Shown piece after piece: positions 8,674-16,620 of a DNA stretch of 64,000 nt. Every line of letters starts with the position of its first letter. The stretch's first letter is position 1. The stretch covers positions 1 to 64,000 of the forward strand of contig JBAVTE010000009.1 of assembly GCA_049695975.1 (NCBI GenBank), in the 5' to 3' direction. Made by a program: the position numbers and the translations under genes. The DNA is from CAILDB01 sp049695975 (GTDB taxonomy: Bacteria > Patescibacteriota > Minisyncoccia > Phycocordibacterales > GWA1-40-21). The notes beneath the pieces are model-generated. The model was not told where the DNA came from. It did no database searches and was given only the letters and a program-made list of their open reading frames with translations.

Positions 8674-9369
8674 TTATTTACCCCAACACTTTTTTACAAG
8701 CGCTGTCTTTGCTGCTTCTTGTTCTGCTTCTTGCTTTGATTTACCTGTTCCAATAGAAATCAACTCCTTATCTAAGTATACTCCAACTGTGAAAATTTTG
8801 TCATGATCCGGTCCTTCTTCTTTTATTGTTTTATAAGACGGGGTAATGTTTTCATTTTCTTGGGAAGCCTCCTGAAAATTACTTTTTGCGTCCATCCAAG
8901 CCTTTTCTGCCACAATATTGTCTATCAGATGAAAAATATTATTAGAAATAAAATATTTGGCAATTTCATAACCTTGATCAATAAAAATTGCACCGATAAG
9001 TGCCTCTATTGTATTTGCCAAAATAATCTGTCTTGCCCTACCAGTGTCTTTTGTCTCACCTTTTGATAATAAAAGAAAATCATTCATTTTTATTTTTGAA
9101 GCTGCACTAGACATTGTTTCTGCATTTACAAGAGCAGCACGATAAGATGTAAGATCCCCTTCATTTTCATCAATGTATTTATTATATAAATATTCAGTAA
9201 CGATAAGCTCGAGTACAGCATCACCCAAAAATTCTAAGCGCTCATTATGCACAAGCTCTGAATCTTTGTGTTCATTCAAATATGACCTGTGAGTAAAGGC
9301 CTGTTTTAATAAATTTTTATTTTTAAAATTTATTCCTATTATTTCCTCAAATTCTTTAAAATTTTTCAT
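8674..9369 (-). CDS. rnc: Ribonuclease III
   Basis: Cleaves double-stranded RNA, including rRNA precursors, as a dimer in the cytoplasm. At 231 residues it is of standard length. The signature ERLEFLGDAVL is at 43-53, with the catalytic Glu/Asp pair, and the second acidic site is in NTIEALIGAIFID. The C-terminal dsRNA-binding domain covers about 160-231, ending in GKSKQEAEQEAAKTAL. It follows the nusB-NUDIX gene by 8 nt and precedes the small acidic gene and smc. Confidence 0.96.
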   Translation of the reverse strand: MKNFKEFEEIIGINFKNKNLLKQAFTHRSYLNEHKDSELVHNERLEFLGDAVLELIVTEYLYNKYIDENEGDLTSYRAALVNAETMSSAASKIKMNDFLLLSKGETKDTGRARQIILANTIEALIGAIFIDQGYEIAKYFISNNIFHLIDNIVAEKAWMDAKSNFQEASQENENITPSYKTIKEEGPDHDKIFTVGVYLDKELISIGTGKSKQEAEQEAAKTALVKKCWGK

Positions 9370-9377
9370 TATAATTT

Positions 9378-10289
9378 TTATTTTATTTCTACAACAGGAC
9401 GACTTCCTAAAATAGAAATCGCTTTTGTAATGATTGGTAAGATATCATTATAAAAATTGAGACTTTGAATTTCTGAAAGTTTAAACCATTTTGCATCGTC
9501 CAACCCCCCACTTGAACCAAGCTTCAAATCCTGCATGTTAGAATTGGCAAGAAAATATTTTACCTGTTTACGTATTTTACCTTCTTCTGGATGATTGGCT
9601 ATATATTCATTTGATTGTAATTCATCTTCGATTATCACATCAAGTCCAAGCTCTTCTTTGATTTCCCTCAAAAGACCATCCTTTAAGGATTCATCTTTTT
9701 CAAGTCGGCCCTTTGACAAAGTCCATCTACCAAAAACATCGTGAACAAAAGCAAGATAAATATCGTTATCTTTTTTGCCATAAACAACAGCTCCAACTAA
9801 AATTTTTATTGGCATTTGTTCGTATGGCCGATCCTTATTATCTTTTTTAGTTGTTTCGTTTTTACCTGGCTCTCCAAGCTCTTTATAAATAGTACCCAAA
9901 ACTCCATTTACAAATCCGCCACTCTTGTCTCCACTAAAAGTCTTGGCAATTTCTATTGATTCATTTATTGCAACTTTTGCCGGAACTTCTTTTCTATCAG
10001 AAAAAAGAAGCTCATAAAGTCCCATTCTTAAAATATTTCTATCTACAATGGAAATTTTATCTATTGGCCAATCAGGTGCAGCCTTGCAAATAATGTTATC
10101 AAGGTCAGATTTCTTTCCTAAAATACCAAAAAGTAAAGTAGTAGCAAAAGATAGGTCGTCGGCGCCACCACCAAATTCGATGATATTTCTTTTGAGAGAC
10201 AAAAGAGAGACATCCTTAGAAAAACCCCGAAAATCACTTTCGAATGCTGTTTGAAGAACTATTGATCTTGCAAGGTGCCTGTTTGCCAT
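9378..10289 (-). CDS. nusB: NusB antitermination protein fused to a NUDIX hydrolase
   Basis: A 303-residue two-domain protein. Residues 1-138 match NusB, the RNA-binding factor of the rRNA transcription antitermination complex: it starts MANRHLARSIVLQTAFE and ends with the typical VNGVLGTIYKEL. A polar linker (139-160) leads to a NUDIX domain (160-303) with a perfect box from G194 to L216 (GRLEKDESLKDG then LLREIKEELGL). NUDIX enzymes hydrolyse nucleoside diphosphates linked to another group; the substrate here is unknown. There is no stop or frameshift between the domains. It lies between rpmF and rnc, and the stop is 8 nt from rnc. Confidence 0.9.
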   Translation of the reverse strand: MANRHLARSIVLQTAFESDFRGFSKDVSLLSLKRNIIEFGGGADDLSFATTLLFGILGKKSDLDNIICKAAPDWPIDKISIVDRNILRMGLYELLFSDRKEVPAKVAINESIEIAKTFSGDKSGGFVNGVLGTIYKELGEPGKNETTKKDNKDRPYEQMPIKILVGAVVYGKKDNDIYLAFVHDVFGRWTLSKGRLEKDESLKDGLLREIKEELGLDVIIEDELQSNEYIANHPEEGKIRKQVKYFLANSNMQDLKLGSSGGLDDAKWFKLSEIQSLNFYNDILPIITKAISILGSRPVVEIK

Positions 10290-10303
10290 ATTTTTCTCGT
10301 CCG

Positions 10304-10318
10304 TCCGCCTATGGCGGA
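10304..10318. repeat. Short perfect palindrome between rpmF and nusB
   Basis: TCCGCC-TAT-GGCGGA, a 6-bp stem with a 3-nt loop, much more GC-rich than its surroundings. It has no T-run on either strand, so it is not a normal terminator. It could be an mRNA processing or stability hairpin within the operon, or a short dispersed palindrome. Confidence 0.6.
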
Positions 10319-10356
10319 TTAGGATAAAAATGTTAAAAAACTAAAATCAAACAAAA

Positions 10357-10608
10357 CTATTTGACGGCTACTGCTTTATCTTCTTTTTTTGCTTTTACTA
10401 CTTTTTTGCCTTTTGTTATTTTTTTAAAAGATTTAACTTCTGAAACAATAACTTCTTTTCCGTTGTATTTTCCACAATTACCACAAACCCTGTGATTGAG
10501 TCGTGCTTTTCCACAACCCGGACACTTCGTCAAAGACACACCTTTCAAGGCATGATGAGATCTTGTGCTTCCCCTCTGGGATCTATTGTGTCGCATTCTA
10601 TTTACCAT
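10357..10608 (-). CDS. rpmF: Ribosomal protein bL32
   Basis: Large-subunit ribosomal protein of the zinc-binding type. The 83-residue sequence has the basic RMRHNRSQRGSTRSHHAL start typical of bL32 and four zinc-ligand cysteines, C29, C32, C42 and C45 (CPGC and CGNC). A Lys-rich tail from about 60 is longer than in most bacteria. It is the first gene of the block rpmF, nusB-NUDIX, rnc, orf, smc. A TATAGT box at 10618-10623, 9 nt upstream of the ATG, suggests a very short or absent 5' leader. Confidence 0.92.
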   Translation of the reverse strand: MVNRMRHNRSQRGSTRSHHALKGVSLTKCPGCGKARLNHRVCGNCGKYNGKEVIVSEVKSFKKITKGKKVVKAKKEDKAVAVK

Positions 10609-10662
10609 AATAGAACCACTATAGCGTATTCAAGAAAAAAAAGCAACAATTTTGTATATAAA

Positions 10663-10690
10663 AAGACCGCCACTCGCAAGTGGCGATCTT
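10663..10690 (-). terminator. Rho-independent terminator of the NUDIX gene
   Basis: Stem CGCCACT / AGTGGCG (10668-10674 and 10679-10685) with loop CGCA, extended by four more pairs after one mismatch. On the reverse strand it is followed by TTTTTATATA. It lies 17 nt after the stop at 10707 and upstream of rpmF. Confidence 0.85.
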
Positions 10691-10706
10691 GTCAAAAAAA
10701 TAAAGA

Positions 10707-11201
10707 TCAACTCTTTATATTTGGATTAGGAAACCGTTGCAAAAGTTCTGAATAGACTGACAAAAACCTTTGATCTTTGGCCAACTCTACCAGTATCGCA
10801 CCGAAGGCACCGTGCTGACCATGATAGAGTTTGTCCGCGAACTCTCGAATAGGCAACCACCGTGCAATAATATACGAAATAGTTACATCATTACAGAAAA
10901 TATTTTCCTCAAACTTAGATATTCGGTCTGGACCAAATCCGGGAATCACTCTGGTCGCCAAGTAGAAATATTGAGTAAGATTCTTAAAAATGACAACGTG
11001 AACCAAATAACTATCCACGATACGTGTTCCACCAGTTTCTTCAAAAACCTCTCGTCGCATTGTCTCTTCAGGTGTTTCTTTACATATTGCCATACCCCCA
11101 GGCATTTTCACATTCAGAGGAAATCGAGTATCAGTAACACACAAAACCATCAAATCAGATTTATAACTACCAAGAATAAAACAAGCAGAGAAACTTTTCA
11201 T
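10707..11201 (-). CDS. Stand-alone NUDIX hydrolase
   Basis: A 164-residue NUDIX-fold pyrophosphohydrolase with a perfect NUDIX box from G36 to G58 (GMAICKETPEETMRR then EVFEETGG). The substrate cannot be told from the sequence. The gene is isolated: it has its own terminator, a classic GGAG Shine-Dalgarno 7 nt before the ATG, and its bases look richer in G+C than the neighbouring genes. Most neighbours lack a clear Shine-Dalgarno. Together these hint at later acquisition, which is an inference. It is distinct from the NUDIX domain fused to NusB. Confidence 0.88.
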   Translation of the reverse strand: MKSFSACFILGSYKSDLMVLCVTDTRFPLNVKMPGGMAICKETPEETMRREVFEETGGTRIVDSYLVHVVIFKNLTQYFYLATRVIPGFGPDRISKFEENIFCNDVTISYIIARWLPIREFADKLYHGQHGAFGAILVELAKDQRFLSVYSELLQRFPNPNIKS

Positions 11202-11318
11202 AACAAATCTCCTAAAATTCTAAATTTAATTGTCAAAAAATTTCCATCTGGAAATCTCAACTCTTATCCGTATATAATAATACACCCAAAAGTATTAAAT
11301 GTTTAATATTATTTCTAA

Positions 11319-11930
11319 TTAGACCATCTTTTTCAAAAAACATTTTCTGTGCTCTTTACAAATTCCATACTTTTTTATTTTTTCATAATGTTTTTTTGTG
11401 CCATAGCCCTTGTGAACTTCAAAACAATAATTTGGATATTTTTTTGCCAATCTACACATTAGAGTATCTCTTGAGACTTTCGCTACAATAGATGCAAAAG
11501 CTATTACCCTTTCTTTTTCATCTCCTTTTATAATTGTCTTTTGATTTTTGTATTTATCTGGAGCTTTTAATCCCCCGTCAAGAAGTATTTGGCAGTTTTT
11601 TGGATTTAATTTTAATTTTTCTAAGGTTTTTTCCAAGGCTTTTTTAATTGCAGGAACTATACCTATTTTATCTATTGTTCTTGAGCTTTCAAAAGAAACT
11701 GCATAGTTTACTTTTTTATTTTTCTTTAGTTCTTTTAATTTACAAAAATTTTCTTCTCTTTCTGTGAACTTTAATTTTTTTGAATCTTTTATCTTTCCAA
11801 AATTTTTTGCATTGAAATCTATAGGCATAACAAATGCACATACAGTGACTGGCCCAGCTAGAGGTCCTCTCCCCACTTCATCTATTCCTACAACAAACTT
11901 TATTACATTTTGCAACTTTTTATTTATCAT
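11319..11930 (-). CDS. rnhB: Ribonuclease HII
   Basis: Removes RNA from RNA-DNA hybrids and single ribonucleotides from DNA. The 203-residue protein starts at MINKKLQ (11930); a longer frame to 11969 would overlap the dnaE start and adds a non-homologous hydrophobic tail. The motif GIDEVGRGPLAGPV carries the catalytic Asp and Glu, with further acidic sites in DSKKL and ILLDGG, and SIVAKVSRD is typical. It diverges from dnaE, with 31 bp between the two start codons. Confidence 0.94.
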   Translation of the reverse strand: MINKKLQNVIKFVVGIDEVGRGPLAGPVTVCAFVMPIDFNAKNFGKIKDSKKLKFTEREENFCKLKELKKNKKVNYAVSFESSRTIDKIGIVPAIKKALEKTLEKLKLNPKNCQILLDGGLKAPDKYKNQKTIIKGDEKERVIAFASIVAKVSRDTLMCRLAKKYPNYCFEVHKGYGTKKHYEKIKKYGICKEHRKCFLKKMV

Positions 11931-11961
11931 TTTTTGAAGTATGATTACTAATACTATCATT

Positions 11962-14900
11962 ATGTCCAAATTTATTCATTTACACACGCATAGTCACTAT
12001 TCTCTCCTAAATGCTTTGCCTAAAATTCCTGAGCTTATTAAACAAGCAAAAAAATTTGAAATGTCAGCTCTCGCACTCACAGACGCTGGCAATATGTATG
12101 GAGCAATTGAGTTTTATCAGTCCTGCAAAAAAAATGATGTGAAGCCGATTATCGGAGTGGACTTTTACGTAGCAAATCGAGGGAGATTCGACAAACAAGG
12201 AGGTATAGATAATCGCCGAACACGCTTAGTTCTTATCGCTAAAAATAATAATGGGTACAAAAATCTTATCAAACTTGTTACTGATTCATACTTTGAGGGT
12301 TTCTATTATAAACCCAGAATAGATAAAGAACTTATTGAAAAATATAAAGACGATTTGATTTGTATAATGCCACACTTTTCTGGAGAAACTTCTTTTGCTT
12401 TGAAAAACAGCGATACTGAAAAAGCTAAAAACTTGGTAGATTGGTACAAAAAAATATATGGCGATAATTTTTTTCTTGAGATTACACATCATCCAGAAAT
12501 AGAAGGTCAGATTGAATTAAAAGAAAAAATTAAAAAACTTGCAAAAGACTCTGGTGCAAACCTAGTGGCGGGACAAGATGTTTACTATCTCAATCCTGAA
12601 GATAAACAAGCCAGAGACACTCTCGTGCAAGTAAATTCCCATTCTGATTTTGGAGATAGAGAACAAAAAGAAGGGGTTGATAATTTTTCATTTATTTCTT
12701 CTGAAAAAGCCATAGAATATTTCAAAGACGAACCAGAAGCTTTGGAAAATACTGAAAAAATAGCAGAAATGTGCAATGTAGAAATTGTTTTAGGAAAAGA
12801 CGCTTGGGTATTTCCAAAATTTATTGTGGAAAGCGGCCTATCAAATGATGAAGAACTAAAAAGAATAGCGTACGAAGGAATAGAAAAAAGAGGTCTGACT
12901 CGTTCAAAAGAAGTTGTGGACAGACTTGAATATGAACTTGAGGTTATAAAAAATAAAGGTTATCCCCAATATTTTCTTGTCGTTCACGACCTCTTAAAAT
13001 ATGCCGACGAACATGGAATTTTTACAAACATCAGAGGCTCAGTCGCAGGCTCACTTGTCACATATCTTACAAAAATTACAAAAGTTGATCCTCTTCTATA
13101 CAAACTTCCGTTTGAAAGATTTCTAAATCCAGAAAGACCTTCAGCGCCAGATATTGATATGGACTTTGCTGATAATAGAAGAGATGAAGTTATTGATTAT
13201 GTGAGATCAAAATATGGCAAAGACAATGTCGCACAAATTGGTACCTTCGGAACAATGATGGCCAGAGGCTCTGTACGTGACGTGGCTCGCGCTATGGGTT
13301 TTCCCCTTCCACTTGCCGATAAAATAGCAAAACTTATTCCTCTCGGTGCACAAGGCTTCCCTATGACAATCGACAAAGCGCTTGTTGATGTACCAGAATT
13401 AAAAAAAATATATGATGAAGATAAAGATGCAAAAACGATTATCGATATGGCAAAAAAAATTGAAGGATGTGCGAGACACATTTCTGTTCACGCGGCAGGA
13501 GTTGTCATTGCACCAAGTTCTCTTCTAAACTATGTTCCACTCCAATATGATCCAAAAGGCGAAGGAAAAATTATCACACAATACGATATGCATGCTGTCG
13601 GTGAAGATGGCGTAGGACTTTTGAAATTTGACTTTCTCGGAATTAAAAATCTTTCTATCCTTGCAGATGCTGTAGACCGAGTCAAAAAAATTGAAAATAT
13701 AGATTTGGATATAGAAGCAATTCCTCTTGATGATTCCAAAACTTTTGAGATGCTAGCCCGTGGTGAAACGATCGGTTTATTCCAACTCAATGGTTCAGGA
13801 TTAACAAAGTTTTTGAAAGATCTAAAGCCTACCACCATTCACGATATCAATGCTATGGTTGCTCTTTACCGTCCTGGTCCTTTGGAGTCAATCCCCCAAT
13901 ATATTGAACGAAAACACAATCCTGCTCTTATCAAATATTTGGACCCAAGACTCAAAGATATTTTGGACCAATCTTACGGAGTTATCACCTATCAAGACGA
14001 CGTCATGCTTACGGCCATTAAACTTGCAGGATATTCATGGCTTGAAGCTGACAAACTCAGAAAAGCCATGGGAAAAAAGATCCCAGCAGAAATGCAGGCA
14101 CAAAAAGATAAGCTACTTAAAGGTTTCATTGCAAATGGGCTTTCCGAAAAAAAAGCGGACACACTTTGGAAACTTATTGAACCATTTGCAGCTTACGGTT
14201 TCAACAAGGCTCATGCTGCAAGTTATGGAAGGGTCGCATATCAAACTTCATATATGAAAGCCAACTTTCCTGCGATATATATGTCTGCAGTATTAACTGC
14301 CGACTCTGGTGATGTAGAAAAAATAGGTGAATTTATTGCCGAGTGTAAAAAAATGGGTATCCCCGTACTTCCGCCATCTGTAAATGAAAGTTTTAGCGCA
14401 TTTACTGTCGTAAAAACTCATGGAGCTAGTCCACATTCTACAGGACCTGACAGAGACAAAATTAGATTTGGACTTACAACCATTAAAAACTTTGGGGAAG
14501 GAATTTCAAAAATTATAGTTCATGATAGAAAAGCCAAAGGAAAATTTAAATCTCTCTCTGATTTTCTCGAAAGGATCATTGATAGAAACATGAACAAAAA
14601 ATCTCTTGAGGCTCTTATAAAAACAGGGGCTTTGGATGAATTCGGCGAAAGGGGTCAAATGCTCGCTAATATTGAAAATCTTTTGAAATACAACAAAGAA
14701 GTAAGTCAAAAAGATCAAAATCAAGATTCCCTTTTTGGAGTATTTGATGGATCTACTGGTGAAATTGCAAAAGAAGCTTTTATATTAGAACCTGCCCCTG
14801 AGGCCACTATGAAAGATAAACTCCTTTGGGAAAAAGATTTACTTGGACTCTATGTTTCTGGACACCCTCTTGATAAATATAAAACTATATTAGACAAGCA

Positions 14901-15204
14901 ACAAATAAATATTAAAAAAATAAAAGAAGAAACAGAATCAGTTAAAAAAATTATTAACGGCGGAAAACCCATAGGCGGAATCATAGAAGAAGTGAGAGAA
15001 ATAATGACAAAAAATAACGACCCAATGGCTTTTATAAAAATAGCTGATTTCACTGGTTCAATAGAGGCAGTAGTTTTTCCTAAAACATATCTTCAATACA
15101 AAAACGCAATAATAGTAGATAAATGTATCGCGTCTGTTTGTAAAATATCAGAAAGAAATGGAGAAGTAAGTTTAATTATAGAAAGATTAAAAGTTTTGGA
15201 ATAA
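11962..15204 (+). CDS. dnaE: DNA polymerase III alpha subunit
   Basis: Replicative DNA polymerase, 1080 residues from the ATG at 11962 (MSKFIHLHTHSHYSLL). The PHP domain opens the protein with HLHTHSHYSLL. The polymerase core has the catalytic aspartates in PDIDMDFAD (D397, D399, D401) and FNKAHAASYG. A helix-hairpin-helix region follows, and the C-terminus is an OB-fold (about 985-1070). There is no proofreading exonuclease domain, so it is DnaE rather than PolC. The frame can be extended to 11941 but homology starts at 11962. It diverges from rnhB, which also acts on replication products. Confidence 0.97.
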   Translation: MSKFIHLHTHSHYSLLNALPKIPELIKQAKKFEMSALALTDAGNMYGAIEFYQSCKKNDVKPIIGVDFYVANRGRFDKQGGIDNRRTRLVLIAKNNNGYKNLIKLVTDSYFEGFYYKPRIDKELIEKYKDDLICIMPHFSGETSFALKNSDTEKAKNLVDWYKKIYGDNFFLEITHHPEIEGQIELKEKIKKLAKDSGANLVAGQDVYYLNPEDKQARDTLVQVNSHSDFGDREQKEGVDNFSFISSEKAIEYFKDEPEALENTEKIAEMCNVEIVLGKDAWVFPKFIVESGLSNDEELKRIAYEGIEKRGLTRSKEVVDRLEYELEVIKNKGYPQYFLVVHDLLKYADEHGIFTNIRGSVAGSLVTYLTKITKVDPLLYKLPFERFLNPERPSAPDIDMDFADNRRDEVIDYVRSKYGKDNVAQIGTFGTMMARGSVRDVARAMGFPLPLADKIAKLIPLGAQGFPMTIDKALVDVPELKKIYDEDKDAKTIIDMAKKIEGCARHISVHAAGVVIAPSSLLNYVPLQYDPKGEGKIITQYDMHAVGEDGVGLLKFDFLGIKNLSILADAVDRVKKIENIDLDIEAIPLDDSKTFEMLARGETIGLFQLNGSGLTKFLKDLKPTTIHDINAMVALYRPGPLESIPQYIERKHNPALIKYLDPRLKDILDQSYGVITYQDDVMLTAIKLAGYSWLEADKLRKAMGKKIPAEMQAQKDKLLKGFIANGLSEKKADTLWKLIEPFAAYGFNKAHAASYGRVAYQTSYMKANFPAIYMSAVLTADSGDVEKIGEFIAECKKMGIPVLPPSVNESFSAFTVVKTHGASPHSTGPDRDKIRFGLTTIKNFGEGISKIIVHDRKAKGKFKSLSDFLERIIDRNMNKKSLEALIKTGALDEFGERGQMLANIENLLKYNKEVSQKDQNQDSLFGVFDGSTGEIAKEAFILEPAPEATMKDKLLWEKDLLGLYVSGHPLDKYKTILDKQQINIKKIKEETESVKKIINGGKPIGGIIEEVREIMTKNNDPMAFIKIADFTGSIEAVVFPKTYLQYKNAIIVDKCIASVCKISERNGEVSLIIERLKVLE

Positions 15205-15219
15205 AATATTCAAAAAAAA

Positions 15220-15251
15220 GACCGTTAGTCGCAAATATGCAACTAACGGTC
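15220..15251 (-). terminator. Terminator of the FG-GAP/PKD gene
   Basis: A 10-bp stem GACCGTTAGT / ACTAACGGTC plus an inner GCA/TGC pairing. On the reverse strand the hairpin is followed by eight T residues. It lies 15 nt after the stop at 15266. On the forward strand the T-run is poor, so any dnaE termination here would be weak. Confidence 0.85.
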
Positions 15252-15265
15252 CTTGAGAATACAGT

Positions 15266-16273
15266 TCACTGATGTCCATAAATGGACAATGTACCAGGAA
15301 CCGCAACGTCGTTCGTAACACTGTAATAATAGCTCGTAGTCATGGTCCATTCTTGCGACCATGAGTAACCACCATCTGTTGATATTGATATCTCAAACGA
15401 TCCATTGAAATCCCAACTTTTTTGTTGGCCTAAACCAATGGACTTTTGTACATCATTTACCACACACACCAACACATACGAAGAATTATTTGTAACAACA
15501 ACCTCCGTAGGAAGGGCAACAACTGTAGTACTACAGGAGGCACTAATCGTCTGGCTACCCGAAGTCACTGTGACGGTCGCAGTCTTCTGACCAGAACTTG
15601 AATAGGTTTTGGAAACATTTGGAGAGTTTCCAATCAAACCATCTGTCCCTGACCAAGAGTACGTATAACTACCCAATCCACCAGAAGCTGAAACGCTCCA
15701 AGTAATCGGTTCCCCCACATTTGCAGTCGCCGGTGTTACCGAACAAGCAATAGTAAGCGGAGGAGGATTTGTGGTCGTACCCTCGTTTGTGAGATACAGA
15801 TACCACATTCCGAGAGATTCGTTATAAACCGCGATATCTGTTTTTCCATCACCATCATAGTCTGCCATGATAGGCTCATATCCAGGACCTCCGAATCCTC
15901 CCGAAATAAGAGAATAATTATTCCCAGACAATAATATCTGCCATTCTCCTGTTGTCTGATTATAGATAATGGGATCTGTTTTCCCATCGTTATCAAAATC
16001 TCCAGACACAGGTTGGAATCCTAAACCTCCAAAGGTTAATTCTTTCATTTGATAACCGTCTGAAGACGTGAGGACTCTCCACGATCCTGTTTGTCTATTG
16101 TAGACCGCGATGTCTGTTTTTCCATCACCATCATAGTCACCTAAAACGGACTGGAGTCCCGAACCTCCAAACTGCCCTTGCAGGATGACAGGTGCTGAAC
16201 CCACCGTGGTGACACCAATCGTGGCGACAAATATGACCAACAAAAACCCGAACACTAAACTATTTAGTTTCAT
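15266..16273 (-). CDS. Secreted FG-GAP/VCBS-repeat and PKD-domain protein
   Basis: Exported surface protein of 335 residues, started at MKLNSLVF because an AAAGGGA element precedes it; the frame extends to 16315. A signal peptide (1-26) ends near GSA. Three repeats of about 48 residues follow, each with a GDYDGDGKTDIAVYN-type calcium-binding DxDxDG loop, as in FG-GAP/VCBS propeller blades. A PKD-like immunoglobulin domain (about 165-250) and a C-terminal domain (about 255-335) complete it. The PKD domain closely resembles those of the protein at 48673. It has its own promoter and terminator and appears more GC-rich than its neighbours. A role in adhesion is plausible only. Confidence 0.82.
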   Translation of the reverse strand: MKLNSLVFGFLLVIFVATIGVTTVGSAPVILQGQFGGSGLQSVLGDYDGDGKTDIAVYNRQTGSWRVLTSSDGYQMKELTFGGLGFQPVSGDFDNDGKTDPIIYNQTTGEWQILLSGNNYSLISGGFGGPGYEPIMADYDGDGKTDIAVYNESLGMWYLYLTNEGTTTNPPPLTIACSVTPATANVGEPITWSVSASGGLGSYTYSWSGTDGLIGNSPNVSKTYSSSGQKTATVTVTSGSQTISASCSTTVVALPTEVVVTNNSSYVLVCVVNDVQKSIGLGQQKSWDFNGSFEISISTDGGYSWSQEWTMTTSYYYSVTNDVAVPGTLSIYGHQ

Positions 16274-16370
16274 TTTCTTTCCCTTTCTTTTTGAAACAAC
16301 GTGTGATTTCCCCAAACAGATGTTAGAACTTCTCCTTTCCTATTTTAAAGTTAAAGAACAATTTATGTCT

Positions 16371-16399
16371 ATACTAACAAATAATTAAATACTTGTCAA
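16371..16399 (-). promoter_or_regulatory. Promoter of the FG-GAP/PKD gene
   Basis: Reverse strand TTGACA (16394-16399), 17-nt spacer, TAGTAT (16371-16376). The leader would be about 90 nt and contains a purine-rich GGAAAGGAGAAG stretch. The promoter is divergent from the thrS promoter; the -35 boxes are 23 bp apart with the palindrome CTGGACCAG (16404-16412) between them. Confidence 0.75.
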
Positions 16400-16422
16400 G
16401 TGGCTGGACCAGTACGACACAT

Positions 16423-16451
16423 TTGACATATTAAACTCAATTGACTATCAT
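16423..16451 (+). promoter_or_regulatory. thrS promoter
   Basis: TTGACA (16423-16428), 17-nt spacer, TATCAT (16446-16451). Transcription should start near 16458, only about 2 nt before the first hairpin of the T-box leader. This is one of the best promoters in the window and fixes the short length of the leader. Confidence 0.8.
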
Positions 16452-16457
16452 AAATGT

Positions 16458-16590
16458 ACAGAAATTGTGTGGCAACCAACCACAAAAAATACGATTTCTT
16501 TATCAAAGAGTTGAAAGTCGGGTGGAACCGCGATAATATTGAGTCGCCCCGACAAAAAACGAAAATTCGTTTTTTGTCGGGGCGATTTTT
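16458..16590 (+). promoter_or_regulatory. T-box riboswitch with very short specifier stem, upstream of thrS
   Basis: The leader senses uncharged tRNA and controls thrS by transcription attenuation. The T-box core GGGTGGAACCGCG is at 16520-16532. The antiterminator folds exactly as in the family: GTCGGG (16517-16522) pairs with CCCGAC (16548-16553), a 7-nt bulge TGGAACC (16523-16529) is left free, and GCGA (16530-16533) pairs with TCGC (16544-16547). The competing terminator uses 16544-16585 plus a T-run. The 5' part has only one hairpin: AGAAAT (16460-16465) with ATTTCT (16494-16499), and TGTGG with CCACA. Threonine codons are available as ACC in the apical loop (16475-16477) or ACG in the internal loop (16491-16493). 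No distal Stem I or Stem II is visible. Confidence 0.88.
16544..16590 (+). terminator. Regulated terminator of the thrS T-box
   Basis: An 18-bp perfect stem (16544-16561 with 16568-16585), 6-nt loop and TTTTT (16586-16590). Its 5' arm is shared with the antiterminator, so the two structures exclude each other. Confidence 0.93.
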
Positions 16591-16620
16591 GTTCCAATTA
16601 TTAGACTAAATATTAAAAAA

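Noticed and set aside
10304..10318. Palindrome as a terminator between rpmF and nusB
   Set aside because: No T-run follows on either strand, so it is listed as a repeat only.
11941..11969. Overlapping longer starts of dnaE and rnhB
   Set aside because: Both extensions lack homology; the inner ATGs at 11962 and 11930 match the family starts.
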